A DNA stretch of 64,000 bases from Rickettsiales bacterium (GCA_002729235.1 PBTY01000066.1:91125-155124); one strand, 5' to 3'. Counted from the first letter of the stretch, positions 8,796 through 18,097 are shown. Program-made: numbers and translations. Notes: generated by a model from the sequence alone, not told the origin.

Positions 8796-8984
8796 CTTTT
8801 TTACAATTCAGGGTTACGTATTCTTTTTTACAATTCCTTCGTGATCCAATACCCTTATTTAGCACTCCTCTTTATATTATACTGTTTGCAAAACCGTGCC
8901 GTTGGCCGGTTTTTGCATTTTAGGGACCAGGTATTCACCAGCATTCAAAAACCCTTATTTATCGGACTCTTCTTTTTTACAATT
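8796..8984. promoter_or_regulatory. Three copies of CTTTTTTACAATT and two of ACCCTTATTTA
   Basis: The 13-mer CTTTTTTACAATT is perfect at 8796-8808, 8823-8835 and 8972-8984. The 11-mer ACCCTTATTTA is at 8851-8861 and 8951-8961. All lie in the divergent intergenic space between the short AraC-type gene and the SusC gene. Repeats of this kind are candidate binding sites for the adjacent regulator; no binding evidence is available. Confidence 0.45.
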
Positions 8985-9048
8985 ATTGGACAAAAGTCTG
9001 ATCTAAGATTACCCTGCTAAATCAAATTAATAACTAAACCAACGTAGT

Positions 9049-12000
9049 ATGAAACAAATTCTACTTACGGTGTATGCGTCCTTAATAATGTTAGGTGCAT
9101 ATGCCCAGGAAAGGACGGTTAGTGGTCAGGTCTTTGATGATACCGGCGAACCGCTACCGGGTGTAAATGTGATCATTAAGGGGACTACCCAGGGTACCAT
9201 TACTGATATAGATGGTAATTATCGCCTATCAGTGAGCTCTGAGACAATTCTGGTCTTCTCTTTTGTAGGTTTCGAGACTAAGGAAATCACTGTAGGGAAC
9301 AAATCGGTGATTGATGTCAATATGGATGGAGCTCAGCAACTTGAGGAAGTTGTAGTTACTGCAGTGGGTATAGAGCGCGATAAACGAGCTCTTGGCTACT
9401 CAACAACGAACCTTGAGGCTACAGCAGTGCAGGATAAAGCAGAAGGTGATATAATCAGAACACTTACAGCTAAGATTCCTGGGGTGAACATTCAGGGATC
9501 TAATGGAGCTCCTGGTTCATCTACTAACATTAATATTCGTGGGATTTCCTCTCTATTAGGAGATAATCAGCCGCTTTTCGTAGTGGATGGTGTTCCTTTT
9601 GATAATTCAAGTCCAAGAACCCAGAATACCCTGGTTTCTGGGGCACCTTATTCCAGTAGGGCATTGGATATCGACCACAATGATGTGGCATCCATTTCGG
9701 TGTTGAAGGGAGCAGCGGCCTCTGCATTATATGGTTCAAGAGCTGCAAATGGGGTCATTCTTATCACCACAAAATCTGGTAAAGGAGTAAGCAAGAAAGG
9801 TATGGAAGTAACCTATCAGACTTCTTATACCATCGAGAAAGTTGCAGGTATACCAGAGCTTCAGGATCGATTCTCTCAAGGAGGAACACCCGGTGGTGGC
9901 TCAGGTGTGTTCAGCAACGCTTTTTTTGGAAGTTGGGGTGCTAGTCCAGCCGATATTCTGAACGATCCAGCTAATGCGTCTGGTACAATTACAGATTGGA
10001 TGGGAAATTCGGTTCCCTTACAAATCTATCCGAATAATGTGTCGGACTTTTTTGAAACTGGAGTAAACCTTGAAAATTCTGTTTCGATCAGTAGTGGAAA
10101 CGAGAATTCCAACTTTGTGCTGACAGCCAGTCATTTAAATACAGATGGATTCATCCCTAACTCTGAACTACAGCGAACAAATATCAAAGTTGGAGCAAAC
10201 ACACGACTCAACAATGGCTTGTATGTAGGTGGTTCGCTTTCATACATTTCTACCAATCAACAAGGACCTCCAACAGGTGGTGGAGGAGTGGTGAGCTCTG
10301 GTTTCTCTACTCAACTGTGGTTTATCCCAAGATCTTACAATCCATACGAGTATCCTTACATTGATGAGAACAATCAGGATCAGCACTATCGCACAGGTGA
10401 AGATCATCCGTTGTTTTCTGCATATGAGAACCCCTTCTCATCACGTGTAAACAGAATCTTTACAACAACGAATCTTGGCTATGATGTCACAGATTGGCTT
10501 AATGTAAGCCTAAGAGTAGGGTATGATTCATATACCCAGAGTAATAAGCAAGTCTTTGCTGCTTCTTCTCAGTTCGCACCATCCGGTAACATCACTGTGG
10601 ATGATATTTTCTTCAAATCAATCAATACAGACTTTGTCATTACTGCGACCAAGGACCTTAGCTCTGATATTAGTTTAAAAGCCACAGTAGGTCATAACTT
10701 GAATCAAAGAGAGCAAGATCGCCAGGTGTTTAGTGGAACTGGTATTACCGTATTTGGAATTGATGACTTGGATAATACTCAGAATGTTGTTCCGAATGGC
10801 GGTACCTATTTTAAAAGAAGGTTGCTTGGAATGTATGGAGATGTTTCTCTCTCATTTAGGGATTATCTATTTCTTGGCTTGACTGGTAGAAACGATTGGT
10901 CTTCAACTCTGCCACTCGAGAACAATAGCTTTTTCTACCCTGCGGCAACTTTAGGGTTTGTATTCTCTGATGCATTGAATATCGATAATAAGGTGTTCAA
11001 TTTCGGGAAATTACGATTGGCTTATGGTAAAGTGGGGAATGATGCTCCGGTTTACAGTACGCAAGAGCGTTTGTATGTGAATGGTGCTTATGGTACCGCA
11101 TTGGGAAGCTTAACCTTTCCTTTCAACAACAGGGCAGGATTGACATTATCAGATGCTCTCGGGAATACTGCACTTACACCAGAGTTTACCACCGAGTTTG
11201 AAATAGGTACTGAATTGAAGTTTTTGAATAACCGTGCAGGTTTTGATGTGACTTATTTCGATCGTAAAACAACAGATCAGATATTCTCTGTATCCAGAGC
11301 ACCTTCATATGGATTCTCTACAGAAACTCTAAATGCAGGTGAAGTGACCAATAAAGGCTGGGAGGTAGCTGTCAATCTAACACCTGTGATAGCTGGCGAC
11401 TTTAGTTGGAATATCTATGGTACGTTCACTAGAATTAGAAATGAAGTGGTTTCGCTGACAGAAGGTCTTACCCGAATTTCTACAGCTTCTAATTTCTTCA
11501 CTTTGGGAACATTTGCTGTCCCTGGTCAGCCTTATGGTGTTATTCAAGGATCAACTGCTGCAAAAGATTCACTTGGTAATTATTTGATTAATCCAACCAC
11601 TGGTTATTGGATCAACGATCCGGATAATACGAAGATCATTGGAGATCCAAATCCTGACTTTATTTTGGGTGTGAGCAATACCTTGGATTACAAAGGCTTC
11701 TCACTCAACTTCCTGATTGACTGGAAGCAAGGAGGAGACTTGTATGCAGGTACCCTCAGTGCTATGCGAGGACGCGGTGTGCTAGCTGAAACAGCTGAAG
11801 GAGATGCTCGCCAGCAGGCTTACTTACTCCCAGGAGTTTATGGAGATATCAATAATCCAGGCACTCCACTAACTGATGATTCAGGTAATCTGATTCCTAA
11901 TAGCTTCCAAATTGATGCTAATGACTATTTCTGGAGAACTAGCAGTAATGCACCTGCGGAGTTTAATGTGTATGATGCTTCTGTGGTGAGATTACGAGAA

Positions 12001-12225
12001 GTTGGATTGTCATACAGTTTTCCAAAAGCATGGTTGGAGAATATTTTTATTGGATCGGCTAGAATTTCTCTCGTAGGAAGAAATCTTTGGTTTTATGCAC
12101 CTAATATGCCTAAAGGATATGATCCAGAGACGAATGGTAGAGGGTCAGGAAATGGCCAGGGAATGGAGTTTGCTTATGTGCCAAACGCCAGAAGATACGG
12201 AGCAAGTTTGAAACTAACCTTCTAA
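9049..12225 (+). CDS. SusC/RagA-family TonB-dependent outer-membrane transporter
   Basis: The protein has 1058 residues, normal for SusC. It begins with a signal peptide (to about AYAQ), a CarboxypepD_reg-like domain at about 22-105 (PLPGVNVIIKGTTQGT), a plug domain with the family signature around ALYGSRAANGVILITTK, and a C-terminal beta-barrel ending in an aromatic strand (KLTF). It imports substrate across the outer membrane using TonB energy, with the SusD protein 11 bp downstream acting as a lid. The operon has no enzyme gene, so the substrate, whether glycan or peptide, cannot be named. Confidence 0.95.
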   Translation: MKQILLTVYASLIMLGAYAQERTVSGQVFDDTGEPLPGVNVIIKGTTQGTITDIDGNYRLSVSSETILVFSFVGFETKEITVGNKSVIDVNMDGAQQLEEVVVTAVGIERDKRALGYSTTNLEATAVQDKAEGDIIRTLTAKIPGVNIQGSNGAPGSSTNINIRGISSLLGDNQPLFVVDGVPFDNSSPRTQNTLVSGAPYSSRALDIDHNDVASISVLKGAAASALYGSRAANGVILITTKSGKGVSKKGMEVTYQTSYTIEKVAGIPELQDRFSQGGTPGGGSGVFSNAFFGSWGASPADILNDPANASGTITDWMGNSVPLQIYPNNVSDFFETGVNLENSVSISSGNENSNFVLTASHLNTDGFIPNSELQRTNIKVGANTRLNNGLYVGGSLSYISTNQQGPPTGGGGVVSSGFSTQLWFIPRSYNPYEYPYIDENNQDQHYRTGEDHPLFSAYENPFSSRVNRIFTTTNLGYDVTDWLNVSLRVGYDSYTQSNKQVFAASSQFAPSGNITVDDIFFKSINTDFVITATKDLSSDISLKATVGHNLNQREQDRQVFSGTGITVFGIDDLDNTQNVVPNGGTYFKRRLLGMYGDVSLSFRDYLFLGLTGRNDWSSTLPLENNSFFYPAATLGFVFSDALNIDNKVFNFGKLRLAYGKVGNDAPVYSTQERLYVNGAYGTALGSLTFPFNNRAGLTLSDALGNTALTPEFTTEFEIGTELKFLNNRAGFDVTYFDRKTTDQIFSVSRAPSYGFSTETLNAGEVTNKGWEVAVNLTPVIAGDFSWNIYGTFTRIRNEVVSLTEGLTRISTASNFFTLGTFAVPGQPYGVIQGSTAAKDSLGNYLINPTTGYWINDPDNTKIIGDPNPDFILGVSNTLDYKGFSLNFLIDWKQGGDLYAGTLSAMRGRGVLAETAEGDARQQAYLLPGVYGDINNPGTPLTDDSGNLIPNSFQIDANDYFWRTSSNAPAEFNVYDASVVRLREVGLSYSFPKAWLENIFIGSARISLVGRNLWFYAPNMPKGYDPETNGRGSGNGQGMEFAYVPNARRYGASLKLTF

Positions 12226-12236
12226 GCTGAGAAATT

Positions 12237-13727
12237 ATGAAAACGATAAAAAATACAAGTTACAGATACTATGTGGCTGCATTGATGATGATGATGTCTG
12301 TCACATCCTGTCAGGAGTTTCTAGATATAAATGATGATCCCAATTTTGCAGCTCAGGCAAGTAATGTTCAGCTGATGCCAGCTGCACAAGGAAGTTATGT
12401 GCTGGCATTGTCCAGCATGATAGAGCGTGCTTCCGCAACGATGGTTCAGCATTACATCAATGGTCGATTTGACAATTGGGGATTCAATGGATCTTCTTAT
12501 GACAATCAGTGGCAGACCATTTATGCCGGTGCACTCACTGATTTTGCTGTGATCATTGATCAGGCAGAGGCCAATGGTGAATTGCATTATGCTGGTGCTG
12601 CGAAGATTCAGAAAGCATACATCTACAGTGTTTTGGTGGATTTGTTCGGTGATGTTCCATTCTCTGAAGCGAACGGTAGTGAAATTAACCCCAAAGTAGA
12701 CATGGGTTCAGAGATCTATCCACAGATCATTGCATTGATCGATGAGGGGATAACTGACCTCAATGGTGAATCTACAGTGGCCTTGTCCTCAGGAGATTTG
12801 ATATATGGCGGAGATGTTGCTGACTGGATTCGAATGGCTAACACCTTGAAGTTGAAGATGTACAATCAAATGAGATTGGTTAATTCATCCACTGCCAGTA
12901 CAGCGATTGATGCATTACTTTCTGAAGGTAATCTCATTAGCAGTGCCTCTGAGAATTTCACATTCAGATTTACTACTTCAAATGCTCCAGAAGGTCGTCA
13001 TCCAAATTTTCAAGCAGATTGGGCCGCAGGTAGTTTGGAGAATAACCTGTCTTCTTTTATGATTTCTAAAATGACTACTAGCAGTGATCCTCGCTTGAGG
13101 TATTATTTCTATCGTCAAAATTCGGGATCTGCCTTGTTAGGTGTGAATGGCGGTGAAGGAAGCACACCAGGAGATGATAATGTCCGAGCAATACACGGGA
13201 TATATCCGGTGGGTGGCGCCTATGATGATGGCAGTTTCCTTATTCATAATGAGACACTTGGGCTTCAGGGTGCCGGTATCTTCCCAATGATTACATACAC
13301 CAATAGACTATTCATTGAAGCTGAGGCGGCACTAATGCTCGGGACATCAGGAGATCCAAGAGCTTTGTTGCAAGCTGCGGTAAATTCTTCTTTTTCAGAA
13401 GTAGCTGGATTTGCAGGTGTGGCTATGGATGCAACTGCGACAAGCAGTTACATGACGAACGTATTGACTGCATATGATGCGGCGACTACCGATGAGGAGC
13501 GGTTAGCTGTGATCATCAATGAAAAGTATGTAGCCATGTTTGGTAATGGAATCGAATCTTACAATGACTATCGAAGAACTGGTTACCCTACCGGACTCAA
13601 CTTACCTGTAGTCCAGAATGGACCATATCCTAACAAATTTCCAATTCCACCAGTGGAGGTAACGGCCAATGAGAATATTGAACCGACCACTGATCTTACG
13701 GCAAAAGTATTCTGGGACTTAGACTAA
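12237..13727 (+). CDS. SusD/RagB-family nutrient-binding lipoprotein
   Basis: The protein has 496 residues with an SPII signal (MMSVTSC). The lead-in LDINDDPNF and the helical TPR-like pattern match the SusD-like_2 type of SusD/RagB proteins. It is an outer-membrane surface lipoprotein that binds substrate above the SusC barrel. It starts 11 bp after the SusC stop and is followed after 7 bp by a small lipoprotein gene, so the three form one operon ending at the hairpin at 14370. Confidence 0.93.
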   Translation: MKTIKNTSYRYYVAALMMMMSVTSCQEFLDINDDPNFAAQASNVQLMPAAQGSYVLALSSMIERASATMVQHYINGRFDNWGFNGSSYDNQWQTIYAGALTDFAVIIDQAEANGELHYAGAAKIQKAYIYSVLVDLFGDVPFSEANGSEINPKVDMGSEIYPQIIALIDEGITDLNGESTVALSSGDLIYGGDVADWIRMANTLKLKMYNQMRLVNSSTASTAIDALLSEGNLISSASENFTFRFTTSNAPEGRHPNFQADWAAGSLENNLSSFMISKMTTSSDPRLRYYFYRQNSGSALLGVNGGEGSTPGDDNVRAIHGIYPVGGAYDDGSFLIHNETLGLQGAGIFPMITYTNRLFIEAEAALMLGTSGDPRALLQAAVNSSFSEVAGFAGVAMDATATSSYMTNVLTAYDAATTDEERLAVIINEKYVAMFGNGIESYNDYRRTGYPTGLNLPVVQNGPYPNKFPIPPVEVTANENIEPTTDLTAKVFWDLD

Positions 13728-13734
13728 AGAACTG

Positions 13735-14358
13735 ATGAAAAAAATAGTATATACATTAATAGCGGCAGTTGTTTTGTTTGCCTGTGATGATGAAAACTTA
13801 TTTGATACCGTGGAGGCACCAGCACCGCAAGTATCCAGTACCAACTGGACAGCTACGGCGGTGGACGCTTCGGGGACAACTGTTTACACTACTGGATTTG
13901 CAGAGGGAGGTCGACTATTCAGGCTGCCCGCTCCGGATAATGACTCCACAAGTACGGTTTACCGTGATATCACAATTAGTACGCTGATCAATTCTGGTGA
14001 TAGTCGGTCTGTGGATAGTGTTACTGTATGGACGAGATGGATTCCATCTTTTCCGTCCAATAGTCCTCAACCATGGATTATTTATGATGGTATATCCGTG
14101 GCAACAAGAGACCAGGCACCAGCATATCAAATTGACTATACTTTAAACCTTGATGCTTGGGCAGATGACTATATCTGCGCTGCTTATGGAGCTTGTGGAT
14201 TTGGTATTGGCTGGTCCACTTTGGGGCCATTGTTTGGTATCAATATCATTCGAGAAGATAACATGATGCGTTTCACAGTCCATTTTGATGACGGTACTCA
14301 GGAAACCATTGCCCAGGTACAAATGGGCTTACCGATAACTGCAGCTGGATTGCAGTAA
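13735..14358 (+). CDS. Hypothetical lipoprotein of the SusCD operon
   Basis: The protein has 207 residues with a lipoprotein signal peptide (LIAAVVLFACDDEN, lipid on C17). The rest is rich in Thr, Ser and beta-strand pattern with no recognised catalytic motif. The position as third gene of a SusC/SusD operon is where surface-exposed ligand-binding lipoproteins (SusE/F-like position) are usually found, so it may assist substrate capture. Seven bp separate it from the SusD stop. The function is inferred from position only. Confidence 0.75.
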   Translation: MKKIVYTLIAAVVLFACDDENLFDTVEAPAPQVSSTNWTATAVDASGTTVYTTGFAEGGRLFRLPAPDNDSTSTVYRDITISTLINSGDSRSVDSVTVWTRWIPSFPSNSPQPWIIYDGISVATRDQAPAYQIDYTLNLDAWADDYICAAYGACGFGIGWSTLGPLFGINIIREDNMMRFTVHFDDGTQETIAQVQMGLPITAAGLQ

Positions 14359-14369
14359 TTGTTGATCGA

Positions 14370-14402
14370 AATCCCGGCGGTTCCCGTCGGGATTATTTTT
14401 TT
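14370..14402 (+). terminator. Rho-independent terminator of the SusCD operon
   Basis: An 11-bp stem pairs 14370-14380 with 14384-14394 (one G-U pair), with a TTC loop, followed by A and seven T. It lies 11 bp after the lipoprotein gene and overlaps the stop of the convergent methyltransferase gene. Confidence 0.9.
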
Positions 14403-15109
14403 GTAATTCTTGCCAGGTATTGATCATTCTCGTCCGTGTACAGAATCTCGAGTTCTAACCCTGCTTTTGTGACTTCTCCTTGAAGTGTTTTCTGATCTAC
14501 ATATACCCAATCAAACCAATCTCCTGTATTGCCTTTGTACTCGTATTGGTATTGAATGTTGCCATAGTATTCAGGATCAGGCTTAAGGTCATCGTCTTCG
14601 TAGAGGTAACTGATATCAGAAGAGTCTACCAGAATTTGCCCAGAATCGTTTAGCATTTTGGATAGAGTTTTTAGGAGATTAGAAACGTTGGATAATCTTC
14701 CGGCTATTCCTAGTCCATTCATCAACAGGAGAATGGTGTCATAGGTTTGGTTGTGTTGTTGATAATCCTGCTCTATGACATGAGTAACACCTGACAGTCG
14801 CATAACTTCCACACATCCTGGTGAGTTTTCCAGTGCATACACTTCCAGATCACGAGCTTGTAGCATTAAGGCATGAGCTCCGGCACCGGCACCAATATCC
14901 AAAATTCTTCCAGAACATTCAATTAAAGCGAGGTTCTCCAAAACACTCAAATCTTCTTCTTCACGGAAGAACATTTCCACTGGCATTTCCTCTGTCTCAC
15001 CATAGGAGGTGTGAAGTAGGAGTGTAGAGTCTGGTTTGTTCTGGTAAAAGTCTCTAATGGCTCTTCCATGGATATCCTTCATGTCGCAAAGAAAAGGATT
15101 CAACCCCAT
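14393..15109 (-). CDS. Class I SAM-dependent methyltransferase
   Basis: The protein has 238 residues. The SAM-binding glycine motif is RILDIGAGAGAHALML (about 89-104), followed by an acidic end of strand 2 (VYALENS) and a motif-IV region TILLLMNGLGIAGR. The fold is the Rossmann-like class I methyltransferase. The substrate cannot be identified. The gene stands alone, convergent with the SusCD operon, sharing the terminator region. The N-terminus contains no signal peptide, so it acts in the cytoplasm. Confidence 0.85.
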   Translation of the reverse strand: MGLNPFLCDMKDIHGRAIRDFYQNKPDSTLLLHTSYGETEEMPVEMFFREEEDLSVLENLALIECSGRILDIGAGAGAHALMLQARDLEVYALENSPGCVEVMRLSGVTHVIEQDYQQHNQTYDTILLLMNGLGIAGRLSNVSNLLKTLSKMLNDSGQILVDSSDISYLYEDDDLKPDPEYYGNIQYQYEYKGNTGDWFDWVYVDQKTLQGEVTKAGLELEILYTDENDQYLARITKK

Positions 15110-15248
15110 ATTACACCTTCAAATTCAATTCAATTGACGAGAAATGGATTGGGTTAAATTCTATGAGGAAATAACTAAGAGTTTGTAACAATTATTACCG
15201 ACTAGAGTCGCTAGAAAACGTTAATTACAGTAACAAACAACGAATAAC

Positions 15249-15887
15249 ATGAAAGCCTTATTTTATACTTTTTTGGGGCTATCGCTTCTATTCCTATCAT
15301 GTAATGACAATTTAAGCGATATAAGTCCGGAGGTTACCGATTCCATGCTTGAGCTAGACGTGTTGCCAGCTGAAGAGTTGAGTGAATTGGAGGGAAGTGC
15401 ACTGATCTTTATGCGAGAAGAAGAGAAACTAGCAAGAGATGTATATGATCAATTATATGCGAAATGGGGTGTCAAGATCTTTGATAAAATTTCCTCCAGC
15501 GAGCAAAGTCACATGGATGCCGTTCTTCGTCTACTTGATAAATATGAATTAGAGGATCCAGTTGCTTCTGATATACCCGGGAGTTTTGTGAATGAGGATC
15601 TATCCAACTTGTATTCTACATTGACCCAGTTGGGAGAGAATAGTCTGACAGAGGCGCTGCAGGTTGGTGCTGCTATTGAAGAGATTGATATTTTGGATTT
15701 GCAACGTGAACTGGAGCAAACAGTGGATAATCGTGACATACAATTAGTCTTTGAAAACCTAATGAAGGGATCTAAAAACCATCTCAGATCCTTTGTGAAA
15801 AACCTGGACAACCTTGGTGTTGCTTATGTTCCACAATTCCTAAGTGAGGAGGATTACCAGGCAATCATGCAAGGATCCAACAACTAA
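15249..15887 (+). CDS. DUF2202 ferritin-like lipoprotein
   Basis: The protein has 212 residues with lipoprotein signal (LSLLFLSCND). Residues about 45-205 match the DUF2202 four-helix ferritin-like fold: paired Glu/His motifs FMREEEKLARDVYDQL, SEQSHMDAVL and, near the C-terminus, GSKNHLRSFVKNL. Proteins of this fold may bind a di-metal centre; the role is not established. It is followed 25 bp later by a c-type cytochrome lipoprotein, which suggests a periplasmic redox function for the pair. Confidence 0.85.
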   Translation: MKALFYTFLGLSLLFLSCNDNLSDISPEVTDSMLELDVLPAEELSELEGSALIFMREEEKLARDVYDQLYAKWGVKIFDKISSSEQSHMDAVLRLLDKYELEDPVASDIPGSFVNEDLSNLYSTLTQLGENSLTEALQVGAAIEEIDILDLQRELEQTVDNRDIQLVFENLMKGSKNHLRSFVKNLDNLGVAYVPQFLSEEDYQAIMQGSNN

Positions 15888-15912
15888 TGTTTAATCATTA
15901 ACCTGCTAACCT

Positions 15913-16380
15913 ATGAAATCAAATTGGGTTACCTTAATCGTTTTGAGCACAATCATTTCAGTGGGGTGTGCGCAGCAGAAGCCTGAAAATAAGGAAAGCC
16001 AGGCAGCTGAACTTACTGCTGTCTCTCAGGAGTTATCAGAGGATGCGAAACTGATTGAAACGACCTGCTATGCCTGTCACAATCCTAATACAGCGTCACA
16101 TGATGATATTCTAGCTCCACCTTTAGCGGGAATTAAGCAACGTTATCTACGGTCATACCCTGATAAAGAAGAGTTTGTGTCTAAAATGGGGGATTTTGTT
16201 TTTGAACCTAGTGAAGAAAAGGCGATGATGTTCGGTCCGGTTCGTAGGTTTGGAGTGATGCCAAAGACTGCTTTAACGAAAGAGCAAGTAATGAGGATTG
16301 TTAACTACATCTATGCCAATGAGCTACCTGAGCCTGGATGGTTTGCTGAGCATGAGCGAGAAATGCACGGGGGAAACTAG
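15913..16380 (+). CDS. Monohaem c-type cytochrome lipoprotein
   Basis: The protein has 155 residues with SPII signal (ISVGC, lipid on C19). One haem-binding motif CYACH lies at residues 52-56, and the C-terminal helix (EQVMRIVNYIYANE) is typical of class I cytochrome c. The axial Met is likely the one in FGVMPK. It is a periplasmic electron carrier, probably transcribed with the DUF2202 gene 25 bp upstream. The gene borders the decayed tRNA island on its right. Confidence 0.88.
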   Translation: MKSNWVTLIVLSTIISVGCAQQKPENKESQAAELTAVSQELSEDAKLIETTCYACHNPNTASHDDILAPPLAGIKQRYLRSYPDKEEFVSKMGDFVFEPSEEKAMMFGPVRRFGVMPKTALTKEQVMRIVNYIYANELPEPGWFAEHEREMHGGN

Positions 16381-16409
16381 GTGAAAGTGGCTATCATGGC
16401 ATAAACATT

Positions 16410-16530
16410 AAAAAGCCTCAAGCTTTCTCTTGAGTCTTGCCTAGCAGAAGGGAATAGGATCCATGGTGGAACCGCCGTAGTGAAACGAACGAACCTGTGA
16501 TCTTCGAGTTATGAGCTTTGGAATTATCGG
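16410..16530 (-). pseudogene. Degenerate copy of the initiator tRNA-Met gene and its terminator
   Basis: The segment follows the intact locus at 18061-18150 in the same orientation. The terminator stem, the 3' acceptor side and the T-arm/anticodon part (CGAACCTGTGA, GTTATGAGC) are all recognisable, but with many substitutions and about 30 extra bases inserted between the acceptor side and the T arm. It cannot fold as a functional tRNA. It is best read as the distal end left by an element that integrated at the tRNA gene. Confidence 0.7.
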
Positions 16531-16704
16531 TTTCATACGACTATAAAACAGCTTAAATTACGTTTAAATGCATTTTTAGGTTTTTGGTCAAACCGCTTGA
16601 AACCGTGTAAAACCGTCAAATGTTTTAGGATTGTATTAAGAAAACGGAATAAAAATTCGTGCTTTTAAGCATAAATTTTACATGAATGGTATCATTGAAA
16701 TTAA

Positions 16705-16872
16705 TACTTTGGAGACACGATCAAAAAAAAAGATGGTCGATACCCTATCGCAATACAAATTACCAAGGATAGGAAAATAAAAGGTAAGTTCACTGGTAAG
16801 GCCGTTTATGACAAAGAAACAGCGAGAAACATAGAGTTCAATTCGTGCAAAATCCGTGCAGGTACTCCCTAA
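16705..16872 (+). pseudogene. Remnant of a tyrosine integrase N-terminal arm-binding domain
   Basis: An open stretch of 55 codons follows an in-frame stop at 16702 and has no good start. It reads DTIKKKDGRYPIAIQITKDR and continues KIKGKFTGK, matching the arm-type DNA-binding domain (Arm-DNA-bind_5 style) that opens Bacteroidota phage and conjugative-element integrases. The core and catalytic domains are missing. Short repeats (ATCCGTGCAGG at 16852-16862 and 16874-16884) lie at its end. Together with the tRNA copy it marks an old integration event. The rest of 16381-17054 shows no gene. Confidence 0.6.
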
Positions 16873-17054
16873 TATCCGTGCAGGATCACTGTGTGGATTT
16901 AAATAAAAATGCCAGGTTTTAAAGGGCAGTATTTCCAGGAAGAGGTTGCAAAATCCTTATAACTTTCAATTGTTTTTTTTGGAAAGAGAAAATAATAAAT
17001 TGACTTCCGTTATTTTAGATAAATAATTTTTGAATTTTAAGAATCTATCGCCTT

Positions 17055-17519
17055 ATGAAATTAGAGATGCATTCAGTACATTTTGATGCTGATTCTGCCT
17101 TGATTGGTTTGATTCAAGACCGCATGAATAGCTTAGATGAATTAAACGATAAGATTATTCATGGTAAAATAATATTGCGTTTGGATAAATTTTCAGCCCT
17201 GAACAAAGTTGTAGAAGCTCAATTAACTCTTGAAGGCAAAAGAATACAAACCAGTCAGGCGGCAAAGACTTTTGAAAATTGCATGGATTTGGTAGTTGCG
17301 GATTTAAGAAGTCAAATACTTCCTTTAGAAAAATCGAATGACTTCAATCAGGATATTCGTCTTATAGTCGATCCTAATAATGTAAGCAAACAAGAAATCT
17401 TAGATCTATTAATTGCTATAAATGAATTATATTTTGCTCTAAGTGGTGGAGATCAATTGATTATCAAAGAGGGTCGATCAGGAGTCCTAAGAGGTGAAAC
17501 GAACCTTGAACTTGTCTAA
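17055..17519 (+). CDS. HPF/YfiA-like protein with a C-terminal extension
   Basis: The protein has 154 residues. Residues 1-97 follow the ribosome hibernation promoting factor pattern of Bacteroidota (MHSVHFDADSALIGLIQDRM; IIHGKIILRLDK; NKVVEAQLTLEGK; KTFENCMDLVVADLRSQI). Ordinary factors end there, at about 100 residues. Here a further 55 residues follow (DIRLIVDPNNVSKQEILDL; NELYFALSGGDQLIIKE), which I do not recognise. Binding at the ribosome decoding centre is inferred from the N-terminal family only. The gene is the first of a two-gene unit (5-bp gap) inside the tRNA-flanked island, unlike the usual chromosomal factor. A role in translation control or conflict is speculative. Confidence 0.7.
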   Translation: MKLEMHSVHFDADSALIGLIQDRMNSLDELNDKIIHGKIILRLDKFSALNKVVEAQLTLEGKRIQTSQAAKTFENCMDLVVADLRSQILPLEKSNDFNQDIRLIVDPNNVSKQEILDLLIAINELYFALSGGDQLIIKEGRSGVLRGETNLELV

Positions 17520-17524
17520 TAGAA

Positions 17525-17962
17525 ATGGAAGGTTTTGAAAAGGAAATTTTCGATTTTAGATTAACTGCGCTAAATGAAGAGTCTTGGAAAAAGCTATCTG
17601 GCAAATTGATGGGGGTTGTTGATTCATTGATTGCTGAGATTAATATTGAAAAAGGACATAGCTCTGATTCTTTAAAAAATGCTTCGGAAATTGCCGTATC
17701 GTTCTTGAAGGCTAAAATGCAACGGCCTACGATTGAAAACGAAAAAATGTTATCTGAAATCATGCTTAATTATGCAAATGTTAAAAAAATCGATAAAGAA
17801 GCTATGAAAATCGATCAAGAAATCATCGACTCAAAGATTAATCAATTGAAGGAACTGGTAACTTTATTTGCGCAATTTCGAGAAGTTTATTCGCATAATG
17901 ACCCGTCAAAAAATTCCAGGTTAGTATCGATTGGTTTAGAGACTCTAGATGATTTAAAGTAG
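17525..17962 (+). CDS. Hypothetical helical protein, partner of the HPF-like gene
   Basis: The protein has 145 residues, no signal peptide and no membrane segment. It is predicted by eye to be almost entirely helical with a charged, possibly coiled-coil centre (residues about 75-115). No family is recognised. The start lies 5 bp after the HPF-like stop and a strong inverted repeat follows the stop by 7 bp, so the two genes form a closed unit. A physical partnership is inferred from that layout. Confidence 0.65.
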   Translation: MEGFEKEIFDFRLTALNEESWKKLSGKLMGVVDSLIAEINIEKGHSSDSLKNASEIAVSFLKAKMQRPTIENEKMLSEIMLNYANVKKIDKEAMKIDQEIIDSKINQLKELVTLFAQFREVYSHNDPSKNSRLVSIGLETLDDLK

Positions 17963-17969
17963 TCATTAA

Positions 17970-18011
17970 GGATGCCTCCAGTGCTGGTTTGTACGGGTAC
18001 TGGAGGCATCC
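17970..18011. repeat. Perfect 13-bp inverted repeat with 16-base loop
   Basis: The arms 17970-17982 (GGATGCCTCCAGT) and 17999-18011 are exactly complementary. No T-run follows, so it may be a weak terminator, an RNA-stabilising hairpin or a trace of an attachment end. It sits just after the HPF-like unit. Confidence 0.6.
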
Positions 18012-18060
18012 ATTTGATCTTGGGGCCGCAGGTATTATTTTTTTAAAAGGAGAAGGGCAT

Positions 18061-18091
18061 AAAAAAAGCCTCAAGATTTCTCTTGAGGCTT
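18061..18091 (-). terminator. Terminator of the tRNA gene
   Basis: Read on the minus strand, an 11-bp perfect stem (18081-18091 with 18066-18076) with a 4-base loop is followed by a run of T. It begins 7 bp after the tRNA 3' end. Confidence 0.9.
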
Positions 18092-18097
18092 ACCTAG

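Noticed and set aside
17055..17519. Treating the HPF-like gene as the standard chromosomal hpf
   Set aside because: The extra 55 residues, the coupled partner and the island location differ from the usual short stand-alone gene.
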